From: Methylothermaceae bacteria B42
Lineage (GTDB): Bacteria > Pseudomonadota > Gammaproteobacteria > Methylococcales > Methylothermaceae
Direction: 5' to 3'
NCBI GenBank assembly: GCA_001566965.1
Contig: LSNW01000006.1
Span: 1-64,000 of the forward strand
DNA: 64,000 bases
The translations under genes were made by a program, and so were the position numbers. Under the pieces are notes generated by a model. The model was not told the origin of the DNA and searched no databases. It was given only the letters and a program-made list of their open reading frames with translations. Of the stretch, positions 35,478 to 44,446 are shown piece by piece (position 1 is the first letter of the stretch; every line of letters begins with the position of its first letter).

Positions 35478-35620
35478 GTCTGATTCGAAAGGCTCGCCAG
35501 CAAGGAGGCCAGCGTGAAGTCTACATGGGCGAGCGCCCGAACAAGGATGTTTGGGCAGGGCTTTCTTGCACAGCTCGATTGCGCAGCCAGAATGTATTCA
35601 CAGCGTTTTTCGAAGCAGAC
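35478..35620. repeat. Variable-arm hairpin element, diverged long copy (F2)
   Basis: Arms GTCTGATTCGAAA (35478-35490) and TTTCGAAGCAGAC (35608-35620) match at 12 of 13 positions. The 3' half, GTATTCACAGCGTTTTTCGA at 35594-35613 and on to about 35630, is nearly identical to copy F1 at 37.6 kb. The interior is longer and contains an extra hairpin (GCCCGAACA/TGTTTGGGC near 35536-35556). It fills the gap between flgM and flgA; no gene was found there. Confidence 0.55.
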
Positions 35621-35656
35621 AACCTGCCCCGGCTGGAATAGATGACAGAATCCTGG

Positions 35657-36358
35657 TCAAAATGGGACCATGACTTGACCTGGTCCCTGGACAATGGCTT
35701 CAATGATTCTATTTGAGCGGTCATTCCGCACCCGGATGGACTCGCCCATCGCACCCGCCATTAGCGCATGCCCGCCCATGCGAACCTCCAAAACCGGAGA
35801 ACTGGCGCGTATCACCACCTTATCTCCTTTCGATATCACTTTGGCCGAAGTCAGCATCGCGGGATTCAAAACCTTCCCTTCCGGCAAGGAACGTTTTAAC
35901 TGTTTGCCGAGTATCTGCCCGGGCTCGGAGAAATAGCCCTGGCGCAAGCTGCCAATATCCACGCGTTTCAATGCCACCGCATCTTTATGGATTATCGCGC
36001 CCCTTGGTAGCGCCTGGTTCAATACCACTACCGGCCGATAGGCTTTGATGACGGCCTTGGTGTAAATCGTCCAGGGATGCTCCCCATTGCAACGCACGCC
36101 CACCGAATGCGCCCCAGCCTTAACCGTGCCGCGCAGCGGGAAAACCTCCAAAGGGCGCTGACAAACCGGTAATTTCAAACGGGAATCCAATGCCGACACA
36201 TCGATGTCAAAATCTTGGTATTGGCGTCGGATTTTTGACGAGAGGTAGTCAACGACGGCATTGCGGATACCGGCGAGTTTCTGATAACCAGAATCGCCAT
36301 AAGCAGGCATAAACCAAAGGCATCCACCCACTATCACCCAAATCGTCTTACATTTCAT
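35657..36358 (-). CDS. flgA: FlgA, P-ring assembly chaperone
   Basis: From the ATG at 36358 the 233-residue product has a signal peptide ending PAYG and the FlgA/SAF domain: RPVVVLNQALPRGAIIHKDAVALKRVDIG, LPEGKVLNPAMLTSAKVISKGDKVVIRA, and GRVRN-like SIRVRNDRSNRIIEAIVQGPG. It helps FlgI polymerise in the periplasm. A GTG at 36382 is an alternative start. It is divergent from cheV. Confidence 0.93.
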   Translation of the reverse strand: MKCKTIWVIVGGCLWFMPAYGDSGYQKLAGIRNAVVDYLSSKIRRQYQDFDIDVSALDSRLKLPVCQRPLEVFPLRGTVKAGAHSVGVRCNGEHPWTIYTKAVIKAYRPVVVLNQALPRGAIIHKDAVALKRVDIGSLRQGYFSEPGQILGKQLKRSLPEGKVLNPAMLTSAKVISKGDKVVIRASSPVLEVRMGGHALMAGAMGESIRVRNDRSNRIIEAIVQGPGQVMVPF

Positions 36359-36579
36359 AACTATGCTTTTGCTGTTGTCCACCTTGTCACTAGCAAAATT
36401 GGTGCCGTTAATTTATCCAAATTCAGCTCAAGTTCTTCCTGGATTTGCCGACAAGAAAAGAAACTCTGATGTATTCAGGCATTTCAATGCCAATTTTATT
36501 CATTCACAGATAAATTATCTGTGGCACCCATAAATTTTTCACTGACAACCAGCCCAAGAGAAAAACAGGGAGACGCAAC

Positions 36580-37509
36580 ATGGCCAGCATCCTAGCCGGA
36601 GTCGATCAAAGAACCCAACTAGCCGGACACAACCGTCTGGAGCTGCTTTTATTCCGGCTAGAAGGACACCAACGTTTTGGCATCAACGTCTTCAAGGTAC
36701 AGGAAGTCATCAGTTGTCCGCCCCTGACCCAAATCCCCGACGCTCATCCAGTCATGTGCGGCGTTGCCCATTTGCGCGGGCGCACGGTACCCATTCTGGA
36801 TTTATCATTAGGTATTGGCTCTACCCCGCAACCCCGCGATGGCACAGGTTACGCCATCATCAGTGAATATAACCGATCGGTGCAGGGGTTTTTGGTGCGC
36901 TCGGTGGACCGGATCATTAACATGGGCTGGGATGAAATCCAACCGCCGCCCAAGGCGGCAGGGAAAAATAGTTATCTCACCGCGGTGACAGAATTCGAGA
37001 ACGAGTTGATTGAAGTCATCGATGTGGAAAAAATCATGAAGGAAATCACCGGTGGTAGCGAGGAAGTATCGGAAGGCGTTATCGATCAAACCTTCGAATC
37101 TGAGGAACATCACATTCTGGTGGTGGATGATTCATTGGTTGCCAGAAATCAAGTCAAGCGCGTCCTGGAACAATTAGGCGTGGAATGCACCTTGGCCAAG
37201 GACGGTCAACACGCCTATGAAATTCTGAAAGGCTGGGTGGAAGAAGGCAAGGATCTTAACCAGTTTCTAACCATGATTATTTCCGACATTGAAATGCCCA
37301 TTATGGATGGTTACACCCTGACCACCAAAATCCGGGAACACTCGGACATGAAGGCCCTGTATATCTTACTGCATACGTCTTTGAGCGGCGTTTTCAACCA
37401 AACCATGGTTGAAAAAGTCGGCGCCAATCGCTTTCTGGCCAAATTCGCCCCGGATGATTTGGCCAATGCCGTGTTGGAACGCTTGAAAATTCATAGTGAA
37501 GCTGCCTGA
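36580..37509 (+). CDS. cheV: CheV chemotaxis coupling protein (CheW-REC fusion)
   Basis: The 309-residue protein has a CheW domain (residues about 20-160: LLLFRLEGHQRFGINVFKVQEVI, GVAHLRGRTVPILDLS, FLVRSVDRIINMGWDEI). A receiver domain follows (residues about 180-300: ILVVDDSLVARNQV, phosphorylatable Asp in IISDIEMPIMDGY, LHTSLSG, and Lys in FLAKFAPDD). It couples receptors to CheA and buffers phosphate. CAGGGAGACGCAAC precedes the ATG. CheR follows in the same direction. Confidence 0.96.
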   Translation: MASILAGVDQRTQLAGHNRLELLLFRLEGHQRFGINVFKVQEVISCPPLTQIPDAHPVMCGVAHLRGRTVPILDLSLGIGSTPQPRDGTGYAIISEYNRSVQGFLVRSVDRIINMGWDEIQPPPKAAGKNSYLTAVTEFENELIEVIDVEKIMKEITGGSEEVSEGVIDQTFESEEHHILVVDDSLVARNQVKRVLEQLGVECTLAKDGQHAYEILKGWVEEGKDLNQFLTMIISDIEMPIMDGYTLTTKIREHSDMKALYILLHTSLSGVFNQTMVEKVGANRFLAKFAPDDLANAVLERLKIHSEAA

Positions 37510-37591
37510 TAGTTGTGGGTGCTGCCATCATGCAGAATGAGATGGAACAATTCACCACTCATCCAGGGCTCCGTCATCCATTCAAGCCGGG

Positions 37592-37671
37592 GCAGGTGGT
37601 CTGCTTGCAGAGAGGCCAGCACGGAGCCTACAGGGAGGTATTCACGGCGTTTTTCGAAGCAGACTACCTGC
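37592..37671. repeat. Variable-arm hairpin element, copy F1 (cheV-cheR gap)
   Basis: Arms GCAGGTGGTCTGCTT (37592-37606) and AAGCAGACTACCTGC (37657-37671) pair over 15 positions with one G-T wobble. The core reads GGAGCCTACAGGGAGGTATT then CACGGCGT, a diverged version of the AGCCCCCAGGGA...TTCACGGCGT core. It occupies the gap between cheV and cheR. Confidence 0.7.
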
Positions 37672-37783
37672 GCCTTCCATCAATCCTTTACGTGTTTAAA
37701 TGACGTGGTCCTGATTACTCATCTCATTCTCTTGTTTTTTATCTCTCCTCTCTTCCATAATTTTTTCCAGTAGGAAATCGGTG

Positions 37784-38659
37784 ATGTTCAAGGGCGGAGC
37801 ATTACAATCCTCTAACCCATCCGGCCTCTTCGACAATGCCATTTCCGACCAAGCATTTAACGCTTTTCAGCAATATATGCGCGATAAATGCGGCATTGCC
37901 ATCGGACACAGTAAACGCTACATGGTACAAAGCCGGCTCGACAATATACTTCGGGAAACGGCGATTTCCAACGTCAATGATCTGATTGATGCCCTGATCA
38001 AGAACACCCTGCCCCAAAAAATAAAAACCCGCATAATTGATGCCATCACCACCAATGAAACTTATTGGTTCCGGGATGGCCGCCAGTTCGATGTATTGAC
38101 AAAAGAGATTCTCCCAGAGCTGACCAAGCATCCTTTTAATTCTTTACGGATATGGTCGGCTGGTTGTTCCTACGGCCAGGAGCCTTATTCCATTTGTATT
38201 GCCATGCAAGAATTCGCCCGGCTCCACATGATAAAACTCCCGAAATTACAAATTATCGGCACGGATCTTTCTCATAAAGTCTTAGACATTGCCCGCCAAG
38301 CTGTCTATTCAGAATACGCTCTATCCCGCGGTCTCCCAACCCCCTTGAAACAACGCTACTTCGTCTCTTCGGAACAAGGGTGGAAATTAAAACCTGAAAT
38401 CACAAGCAAAGTCAGCTTCAGACCTTTCAATCTACTCAACTCCTTTTCCATGATGGGTAAATTTGATGTCATTTTTTGCCGTAACGTTTTGATTTATTTT
38501 TCCAGCGAAGTCAAACTACATATCCTAAACCGCATGATTGCCAGTCTTAAACCCGAAGGATCTTTATTTCTAAGTTCCACGGAATCCCTCCCTCCTGGCC
38601 TCAGCGGTTTGAAAACGCTACAAGGCCACGGAACCCGTTACTATCGCCGCATGGATTGA
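37784..38659 (+). CDS. cheR: CheR, chemoreceptor glutamate methyltransferase
   Basis: The 291-residue protein has the N-terminal helical domain (FQQYMRDKCGIAIGHSKRYMVQSRLDNIL) and the SAM-binding domain with TTNETYWFRD, RIWSAGCSYGQEPYSICIAM, IIGTDLSHKVLDIARQAVYSEYAL and VIFCRNVLIYF. It methylates receptor Glu residues during adaptation. The ATG at 37784 has AGGA at a suitable distance. Confidence 0.96.
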   Translation: MFKGGALQSSNPSGLFDNAISDQAFNAFQQYMRDKCGIAIGHSKRYMVQSRLDNILRETAISNVNDLIDALIKNTLPQKIKTRIIDAITTNETYWFRDGRQFDVLTKEILPELTKHPFNSLRIWSAGCSYGQEPYSICIAMQEFARLHMIKLPKLQIIGTDLSHKVLDIARQAVYSEYALSRGLPTPLKQRYFVSSEQGWKLKPEITSKVSFRPFNLLNSFSMMGKFDVIFCRNVLIYFSSEVKLHILNRMIASLKPEGSLFLSSTESLPPGLSGLKTLQGHGTRYYRRMD

Positions 38660-38758
38660 TCATAACCATTTCCCCTCCCTCCTTCTTAAAGCGGCAAAAA
38701 ATTGCCACCTTCCGCCATTACCCACACATAAGTTGTTGAATTAATTAAACTCATTCCC

Positions 38759-38774
38759 TGGCACAAGCGTTGCA
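38759..38774 (+). promoter_or_regulatory. Sigma-54 promoter of the flgB operon
   Basis: TGGCAC-AAGCG-TTGCA is a perfect match to TGGCAC-N5-TTGCA. It lies 45 bp before the flgB start. It implies RpoN control with a FleQ-like activator of the hook-basal body operon. Confidence 0.92.
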
Positions 38775-38818
38775 TAAGGTATTAGCAAACGCTTAAACCC
38801 TGCTAAGGAATGGAATCA

Positions 38819-39211
38819 ATGAAAATCAGCTTTGACAATGCCCTTGGTTTTTTTCCGAAGTCACTGGAACTTCGGGCAAAACGGACCGAACTTTTGGCTT
38901 CCAATTTAGCCAATGCCGACACGCCGGGTTATAAAGCCCGGGACTTTAACATTGACCGGTTACTGCAAGAAGCCAAGCCCCAGGAAATCCCGTTACAGAC
39001 CACCCGACCAGGCCATCTCTCGTTATCCAAAGACGGGATTGAAGGCAAGCTGCTTTACCGGGTGCCACAACAGGCTTCTTTGGATGGCAACACCGTGGAA
39101 GAACACATCGAACAAGCCAAATTTGCCGAAAACGCCCTGCGTTATCAAACCACCCTGCGTTTTATCAATGGCAGGATTTCCAGCCTGATGCTTGCCTTGA
39201 AAGGAGAATAA
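38819..39211 (+). CDS. flgB: FlgB, proximal rod protein
   Basis: The ATG at 38819 has AAGGA nine bases upstream and is preferred over the ATG at 38810. The 130-residue protein has the rod-protein signature LRAKRTELLASNLANADTPGYKARDFN and the C-terminal helix YQTTLRFINGRISSLMLALKGE. It is the first gene of the flgBCDEFGHIJKL operon under the sigma-54 promoter. Confidence 0.97.
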   Translation: MKISFDNALGFFPKSLELRAKRTELLASNLANADTPGYKARDFNIDRLLQEAKPQEIPLQTTRPGHLSLSKDGIEGKLLYRVPQQASLDGNTVEEHIEQAKFAENALRYQTTLRFINGRISSLMLALKGE

Positions 39212-39214
39212 ATC

Positions 39215-39634
39215 ATGGCCTCGTTCAAAATATTCGATGTCGCCGGTTCCGGCATGAACGCGCAAATGGTGCGGCTCAATATCACCGCCAGTAACCTGGC
39301 CAACGCCGACAGCATCAGTAGCAGCATCGAGCAAACCTATAAATCCCGGCAACCGGTATTCGCCGCCCAATTCCAAAATGCCTTTGACCGCCTCCATGGC
39401 ACGGCCACCAAAGTCAACATTCTCGGGGTGGTGGAAAGCAAGGCGCCATTACAAATGGAGTACGCCCCCCATCACCCCATGGCCAACGAACAAGGCTACA
39501 TTTTCAAGCCCAATGTCAACACGGTGGAAGATCTGGCCAATATGATCGCCGCTTCCCGTTCTTACCAAAATAATATTGAAGTACTCAATACCGCCAAAGA
39601 ATTGATGTTACAAACCTTGCGATTAGGTCAATAA
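39215..39634 (+). CDS. flgC: FlgC, proximal rod protein
   Basis: The 139-residue protein contains IFDVAGSGMNAQMVRLNITASNLANADS and ends NMIAASRSYQNNIEVLNTAKELMLQTLRLGQ, typical of FlgC. It starts 3 bp after flgB. Confidence 0.97.
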   Translation: MASFKIFDVAGSGMNAQMVRLNITASNLANADSISSSIEQTYKSRQPVFAAQFQNAFDRLHGTATKVNILGVVESKAPLQMEYAPHHPMANEQGYIFKPNVNTVEDLANMIAASRSYQNNIEVLNTAKELMLQTLRLGQ

Positions 39635-39636
39635 GC

Positions 39637-40299
39637 ATGGAAATCCAAAAACTGCAAGAGCTGGGGTTGGTCAAGCCAGAAGCGCCTTCCAAACCCCGTA
39701 ACAAACTGAACCAAGATCAATTTCTCAAATTGATGACAACCCAAATGACCCACCAAAACCCGCTCAAGCCCATGGAAAACACGGAATTCCTAACCCAGAT
39801 GGCGCAATTTGGCACAGTCACCGGCATTCAGGAATTGCAAAAATCCTTTGCCGATTTCGCCTCCGCCATCAGTTCCGACCAAACCCTTCAAGCCTCCAAT
39901 TTAGTGGGCAGAAAAGTATTGGTCGAAAGCCAGCAAGCGCTACTGACTGCCAATGATCCCGTCAGCGGTGCCATCGAATTGGAAAACCCCGCCACGGCGG
40001 TTACCGTGCAAATCCTGGACACCGGCGGCGCGACTGTCCGAACCTTAAGCCTGGGTGCTTTGGACAAGGGCATCACTGACTTTTCCTGGGACGGCCTCAA
40101 GGATGACGGCACCTATGCTAATCCAGGCGTCTATCAACTCCGGGCGGAAGGCATGGTGGATGGTGAAAACCAGGCCCTTAAAACGCAAGTGATCGCCCCC
40201 GTGGAAAGCGTCTCCCTGGACCGAAAAAGCCACGGCATCAAAGTCAATCTGGAGGGTATCGGCAGCGTCGATTTTAAACAAATCCAGCAAATTCTGTAA
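39637..40299 (+). CDS. flgD: FlgD, hook scaffolding protein
   Basis: The 220-residue protein has the capping N-terminus DQFLKLMTTQMTHQNPLKPMENTEFLTQMAQF and the Ig-like C-terminal half (GALDKGITDFSWDGLKDDGT, ANPGVYQLRAEG). It guides FlgE polymerisation and is removed later. It starts 2 bp after flgC. Confidence 0.97.
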   Translation: MEIQKLQELGLVKPEAPSKPRNKLNQDQFLKLMTTQMTHQNPLKPMENTEFLTQMAQFGTVTGIQELQKSFADFASAISSDQTLQASNLVGRKVLVESQQALLTANDPVSGAIELENPATAVTVQILDTGGATVRTLSLGALDKGITDFSWDGLKDDGTYANPGVYQLRAEGMVDGENQALKTQVIAPVESVSLDRKSHGIKVNLEGIGSVDFKQIQQIL

Positions 40300-40313
40300 C
40301 AAAGGAGAAATAA

Positions 40314-41543
40314 ATGGCATTTAATACTGCACTCAGCGGACTCCATGCCGCCTCGGCCGATTTGCAAACCACCGGCAACAACATCGCTAACGTGAATACC
40401 ATAGGATTCAAAAAATCCAGGGCGGAATTTGCCGATGTCTATGCCACCAGCTTTTTCGGCTCGGGAACCACCACCATCGGTAGTGGCGTGCGGGTTACGG
40501 AAATTGCGCAAATGTTCACCCAGGGCAACCTGGAATATACGGAAAACGTGCTCGATATCGCCATCAGCGGCCGGGGATTTTTCTCCTTGAGCGATAGCCC
40601 GGACACCGAACCTACCGCCTTCACCCGCAACGGCGCGTTTCAACTGGATAAAGATGGCTATATCGTTACCGATCAAGGACAATATTTGTTTGGCTGGCGC
40701 AAAGACTTCAGCCAGGGGGCGCTTCAGGTAGAAACCAACAAGGGCGACCCCAAGGCTTCCACCGATGTCAACATGAATCTCAATCTGGATGCCGCGGGAA
40801 CCGCTCCTGCCGTAGCAACTTTCGACCCCGCGGACCCGGCCACATACAATAAAGCCACTTCGGTCACGGTCTATGATTCCTTGGGCAATCCCCATTCTCT
40901 CACCTCCTACTTCGTGGCCAAAAATCCGACAACACCCAATCAGTGGGACGTCTATCAATATTTGGACGGGCAACCGCTGGACCCGGCAAAAAACCCGGTC
41001 ACGCTGGAATTCAACACCAATGGTGTCCTGGTCAGCGTGGATGGCAACGCGGGGGCCACCAAAGTCAGCTATGCACCCCATCCGATCACTGGCGCTGATG
41101 ATTTGACCATCACTTACGACTACGCCGAATCCACCCAATTCAATACCCAATTCAGCGTCAACGCCTTGACTCAAAACGGTTACCCCGCCGGGGATTTCAC
41201 CGGTTTGGAAATCAGCGACGCAGGCGTACTGTTCGCCCGTTTCAGCAACGGCAACGCCGAACGTCTGGGCCAGGTGGCCCTGGCCCGGTTTCAGAACGAA
41301 CAAGGTCTTATCAAACTGGGCGATACCCAGTGGGCGGAAAGTTCGGTCTCGGGGGAGAAGCTTCTTGGCGCGCCCGGAGAAAGCAATCTCGGTACGGTGC
41401 AATCCGGCGCCCTGGAGGCATCCACCGTGGATTTATCTGAGCAATTGGTGCGCTTGATTGTTGCCCAACAGAGTTATCAAGCCAATGCCGAAAGCATTTC
41501 CACTGAAGACACGATCATCCAGACCTTGTTGAACATCCGATAA
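40314..41543 (+). CDS. flgE: FlgE, hook protein
   Basis: The 409-residue protein has the N-terminal FNTALSGLHAASADLQTTGN and NNIANVNTIGFKKSRAEF, the ISGRGFF segment, the central YNKATSVTVYDSLGNPHSLT region, and the C-terminal LVRLIVAQQSYQANAESIST. AAAGGAGAAATAA precedes the ATG. Hook length is standard for the family. Confidence 0.98.
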   Translation: MAFNTALSGLHAASADLQTTGNNIANVNTIGFKKSRAEFADVYATSFFGSGTTTIGSGVRVTEIAQMFTQGNLEYTENVLDIAISGRGFFSLSDSPDTEPTAFTRNGAFQLDKDGYIVTDQGQYLFGWRKDFSQGALQVETNKGDPKASTDVNMNLNLDAAGTAPAVATFDPADPATYNKATSVTVYDSLGNPHSLTSYFVAKNPTTPNQWDVYQYLDGQPLDPAKNPVTLEFNTNGVLVSVDGNAGATKVSYAPHPITGADDLTITYDYAESTQFNTQFSVNALTQNGYPAGDFTGLEISDAGVLFARFSNGNAERLGQVALARFQNEQGLIKLGDTQWAESSVSGEKLLGAPGESNLGTVQSGALEASTVDLSEQLVRLIVAQQSYQANAESISTEDTIIQTLLNIR

Positions 41544-41554
41544 GGTAACCACTA

Positions 41555-42295
41555 ATGGATCGTAGCCTTTTTGTGGTCATGAGCGGGGCAAAGGAAACCT
41601 TGCACGCGCAAGCGGCGGTCAGTAACAATCTGGCCAATGTCAACACCGCAGGATTCAAGGCGGACCTGGAGCAGTTCCGCAGCATGCCGGTCTTTGGGCC
41701 TGGTCATCCCTCCCGGGTCTATGCGCTGGACGAGCGGCCAGCCACGGACTTCGACCCCGGCGCAACGCAAACCACCGGCAGGGATTTGGATATCGCCATC
41801 AAAGGAGAAGGGTGGATAACGGTGCAGGCGCCGGACGGATCGGAAACTTATACCCGGCGGGGGGATCTGCGCGTCTCCCCCAACGGCTTGCTGGAAACCG
41901 GCAATGGCTTGCCGGTCATGGGAGAGAACGGCCCCATTGCCATTCCGCCAGCACAAAAAATTGATATCGGCCAGGATGGCACCATCAGCATTGTTCCCTT
42001 GGGAGAAAATCCCGATACCTTAGTGATTGTGGACCGAATCAAACTGGTCAACCCGGACCCAGCCCAATTGGAAAAAGGCCTGGACGGGTTAATCCGCTTG
42101 AAAAATGGCGAAACCGCCGATGCCGACGCCAGCGTCACCTTGATCCCCGGCTCTTTGGAAGGCAGTAATGTCAATTCCGTTTCCGCGCTGGTGGAGATGA
42201 TCGAACTGGCCCGGCGCTTTGAATTGCAAATCAAAATGATGAAAACCGCCGAGGAAGACGCCGATGCCACCGCTCAACTTTTACGCATGGGTTAA
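41555..42295 (+). CDS. flgF: FlgF, proximal rod protein
   Basis: The 246-residue protein starts MDRSLFVVMSGAKETLHAQA with [20 protein letters not shown] and LDIAIKGEGWITVQAPDGSE, typical of FlgF. It ends MMKTAEEDADATAQLLRMG. It is followed by a 413-bp repeat-filled gap before flgG, unusual for this operon. Confidence 0.96.
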   Translation: MDRSLFVVMSGAKETLHAQAAVSNNLANVNTAGFKADLEQFRSMPVFGPGHPSRVYALDERPATDFDPGATQTTGRDLDIAIKGEGWITVQAPDGSETYTRRGDLRVSPNGLLETGNGLPVMGENGPIAIPPAQKIDIGQDGTISIVPLGENPDTLVIVDRIKLVNPDPAQLEKGLDGLIRLKNGETADADASVTLIPGSLEGSNVNSVSALVEMIELARRFELQIKMMKTAEEDADATAQLLRMG

Positions 42296-42417
42296 CCGAG
42301 GATGTGTGCCAATTGATAATGTCAATTGATGTTACGCACTGTCATTCCAAAGTAGCCCTCAAACGCAGTGCGCGATCTGGCAAGGAAGCCTGTCATTGGC
42401 TCGCGGGCAAGAACAGG

Positions 42418-42525
42418 GTGCCCCCTCCCCGGCCCTCCCCCGCAAGCGGGGGAGGGAGCGACGAAACCAACCTTGAATCCCCTCTCCCTTTGGGAGAGGG
42501 GTTGGGGAGAGGGTGTGACGGCGCT
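42418..42525. repeat. GC-rich palindromic repeat pair (CCCTCTCCC family) between flgF and flgG
   Basis: Two palindromes are present: CCTCCCCCGCAAGCGGGGGAGG at about 42434-42455 (first 20 bases shown in type elsewhere) and CCCCTCTCCCTTTGGGAGAGGGG near 42480-42502. They are the same families as at 5.1 and 61.9 kb. They lie upstream of hairpin copy B. No gene was found in 42296-42708. Confidence 0.75.
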
Positions 42526-42577
42526 GTCCTTGCCGTAACGTAAATTGCGTATCATCAGTAATAAAGTTGAGAAGGAA

Positions 42578-42670
42578 CGTGGAGCGGCTTTTGGGAATGT
42601 TGGCGGCCTGGATGGCCGCCATCAAGCCCTCAGGGATGAGTTCACGGCGTTTTACAAAAGCCGCTCCACG
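42578..42670. repeat. Variable-arm hairpin element, copy B (flgF-flgG gap)
   Basis: Arms CGTGGAGCGGCTTTTG (42578-42593) and CAAAAGCCGCTCCACG (42655-42670) are perfectly complementary over 16 bp. The core has inner stem GGCGGCC-TGGAT-GGCCGCC, ATCAAGCCCTCAGGGATGAG and TTCACGGCGT. It lies 38 bp upstream of flgG inside an otherwise continuous operon. Confidence 0.85.
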
Positions 42671-42708
42671 CCTCTATCGAGATAGGTACTTAATAGGAGT
42701 ATGACACC

Positions 42709-43497
42709 ATGACTGACCGAGCCTTATGGGTGGCCAAAACCGGCCTTGACGCCCAACAAACCCGCATGGCGGTAATTTCCAACAACCTGGCCAACGTCAA
42801 CACGGTTGGTTTCAAAAAAGGACGCGCCCTGTTCGAAGACCTTTTGTATCAGAATGTTCGCCAAGTGGGCGCCCAATCCAGCGAAAGCACGCAACTCCCC
42901 TCGGGACTACAACTGGGCACTGGCGTGCGGGTTGTCGCCACGGAAAAACTCCACACCCAGGGCAACGTCATCCAGACCGGCAACGCCCTGGATGTGGCCA
43001 TTTCCGGCCGGGGTTTCTTCCAAATCCTGATGCCCAACGGCGAAATCAACTATACCCGCAACGGCGCCTTCAAATTGAATTCGGAAGGTCAATTGGTGAC
43101 CGACAGCGGTTATTTTCTGGAACCTGCCATCACCGTGCCGCCCGATGCCATCAGCGTCACTATCAGCAAGGATGGCATTGTCTCCGCCTTGCAGCCGGGC
43201 AGCGCCACCCCCGTGCAACTGGGGCAAATCCAGCTGGCGGATTTCGTCAATCCCACAGGACTCGAACCCATTGGCGAGAATCTGTTCCGGGAATCGGTTG
43301 CCAGTGGTCCCCCGACCGTTGGCAATCCCGGCACTGACGAACGGGGCGACCTGGCTCAACATTCCCTGGAAACCTCAAACGTCAACGTGGTGGAAGAGTT
43401 GGTCAACATGATTGAGACTCAACGGGCCTACGAAATGAATTCCAAGGCCATTTCAACCACCGATCAGATGCTGGCTTTCGTGACAAATAACTTATAA
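42709..43497 (+). CDS. flgG: FlgG, distal rod protein
   Basis: The 262-residue protein reads [55 protein letters not shown], and ends [20 protein letters not shown] then [12 protein letters not shown], full FlgG. AATAGGAGTATGACACC precedes the ATG. Confidence 0.98.
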   Translation: MTDRALWVAKTGLDAQQTRMAVISNNLANVNTVGFKKGRALFEDLLYQNVRQVGAQSSESTQLPSGLQLGTGVRVVATEKLHTQGNVIQTGNALDVAISGRGFFQILMPNGEINYTRNGAFKLNSEGQLVTDSGYFLEPAITVPPDAISVTISKDGIVSALQPGSATPVQLGQIQLADFVNPTGLEPIGENLFRESVASGPPTVGNPGTDERGDLAQHSLETSNVNVVEELVNMIETQRAYEMNSKAISTTDQMLAFVTNNL

Positions 43498-43530
43498 GCC
43501 AATGAGGATTATGTCATTGAAAGCTTTATT

Positions 43531-43749
43531 TCACCGCAAGGGCGCAGAGAACTCTAATGTTAGTATTGATTTTTTGTTAACGTTTGGACCCCATGCCGGG
43601 GGATTGACTGAAGGGCGTACGCGGCCTGGATGGCCGCGTCCGAGCCCCCAGGGAAGGGTTCACGGCGTCCCTGAAGGCAATCCCCCGGCATGGGCCTCGA
43701 TGGGCAGACAAATATTTAGACTCTGCGCCCTCTGCGTCTTTGCGGTGAA
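43531..43749. repeat. Composite repeat: outer 19-bp inverted repeat enclosing variable-arm hairpin copy D
   Basis: Outer pair: TCACCGCAAGGGCGCAGAG (43531-43549) and its near complement (43731-43749), 17 of 19 matching. Inside, arm CCCATGCCGGGGGATTG (43591-43607) pairs perfectly with 43679-43695. The core has inner stem ACGCGGCC-TGGAT-GGCCGCGT and GAGCCCCCAGGGAAGGGTTC then ACGGCGT. The element lies between flgG and flgH, and its right end overlaps the probable flgH start. Confidence 0.8.
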
Positions 43750-44437
43750 AAAAAAATATTCATCCTTACCTTGGATCATGGTTGGTCTCGCTGGCTTGAT
43801 GGTCACAGGATGTACCAGTCTGCCGGAATCCATGCCCCGCCATAATCCAGCGTTTGCCCCCATTCCGCCCCGCTATCAATCCCGGCCCTTGCATCCCACA
43901 GGGAGTATCTATCAGGCTAACCAGGATATGCGTCTGTTTGAAAATATCAGCGCCCGCCGGGTGGGCGATATCCTCACCATTCGCCTGGTGGAGGCCACCA
44001 AGGCTTCCAAGGACGCGGATATGCAAATCAAAAAGGGGAACAGCATTTCCGCTTCCGCGCCAATCCTGTTTGGCCAGGCCAAAACCTTGGGCATCGAATG
44101 GGAAAGCAAGGCTACTACGGACAAAAACTTCAAGGGCAAGGGGGCGACCAATCAGAGTAATCAGCTCAAGGGCAACGTCACAGTGACAGTGGTGGAAGTC
44201 CTCCCCAACGGCAATTTAAGAGTACAAGGCGAAAAAAGGATTACCATCAACGACGGTCATGAATATGTGCGGCTGGCCGGTATCGTGCGCCCAGTGGATG
44301 TAGCCGCGGATAATTCGGTTCCCTCTACTCTGGTCGCCGATGCCACCATCATGTACACCGGCGAGGGCGCCATGGCGGATGTCAAGGAAGTGGGGTGGCT
44401 GACCCGGTTCTTTAACAGCCTCTTTTTTCCCTTTTAG
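43745..44437 (+). CDS. flgH: FlgH, L-ring lipoprotein
   Basis: The frame is open from 43502, but the first 81 codons are repeat DNA (hairpin copy D). The GTG at 43745 gives a proper lipoprotein signal: KKKYSSLPWIMVGLAGLMVT then GC (lipobox), 230 residues in all. The ATG at 43778 would leave no basic n-region. The body has GSIYQANQDMRLFENISARR, VGDILTIRLVEAT and the C-terminal GWLTRFFNSLFFPF typical of FlgH. No good ribosome-binding site is visible at either start, so expression may depend on read-through from upstream translation. Confidence 0.85.
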   Translation: MKKKYSSLPWIMVGLAGLMVTGCTSLPESMPRHNPAFAPIPPRYQSRPLHPTGSIYQANQDMRLFENISARRVGDILTIRLVEATKASKDADMQIKKGNSISASAPILFGQAKTLGIEWESKATTDKNFKGKGATNQSNQLKGNVTVTVVEVLPNGNLRVQGEKRITINDGHEYVRLAGIVRPVDVAADNSVPSTLVADATIMYTGEGAMADVKEVGWLTRFFNSLFFPF

Positions 44438-44446
44438 GAGCGTCGC

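Noticed and set aside
40134-41402. Open frame of 422 codons on the minus strand over flgE
   Set aside because: It is a shadow of flgD/flgE; no motif, signal or ribosome-binding site supports it.
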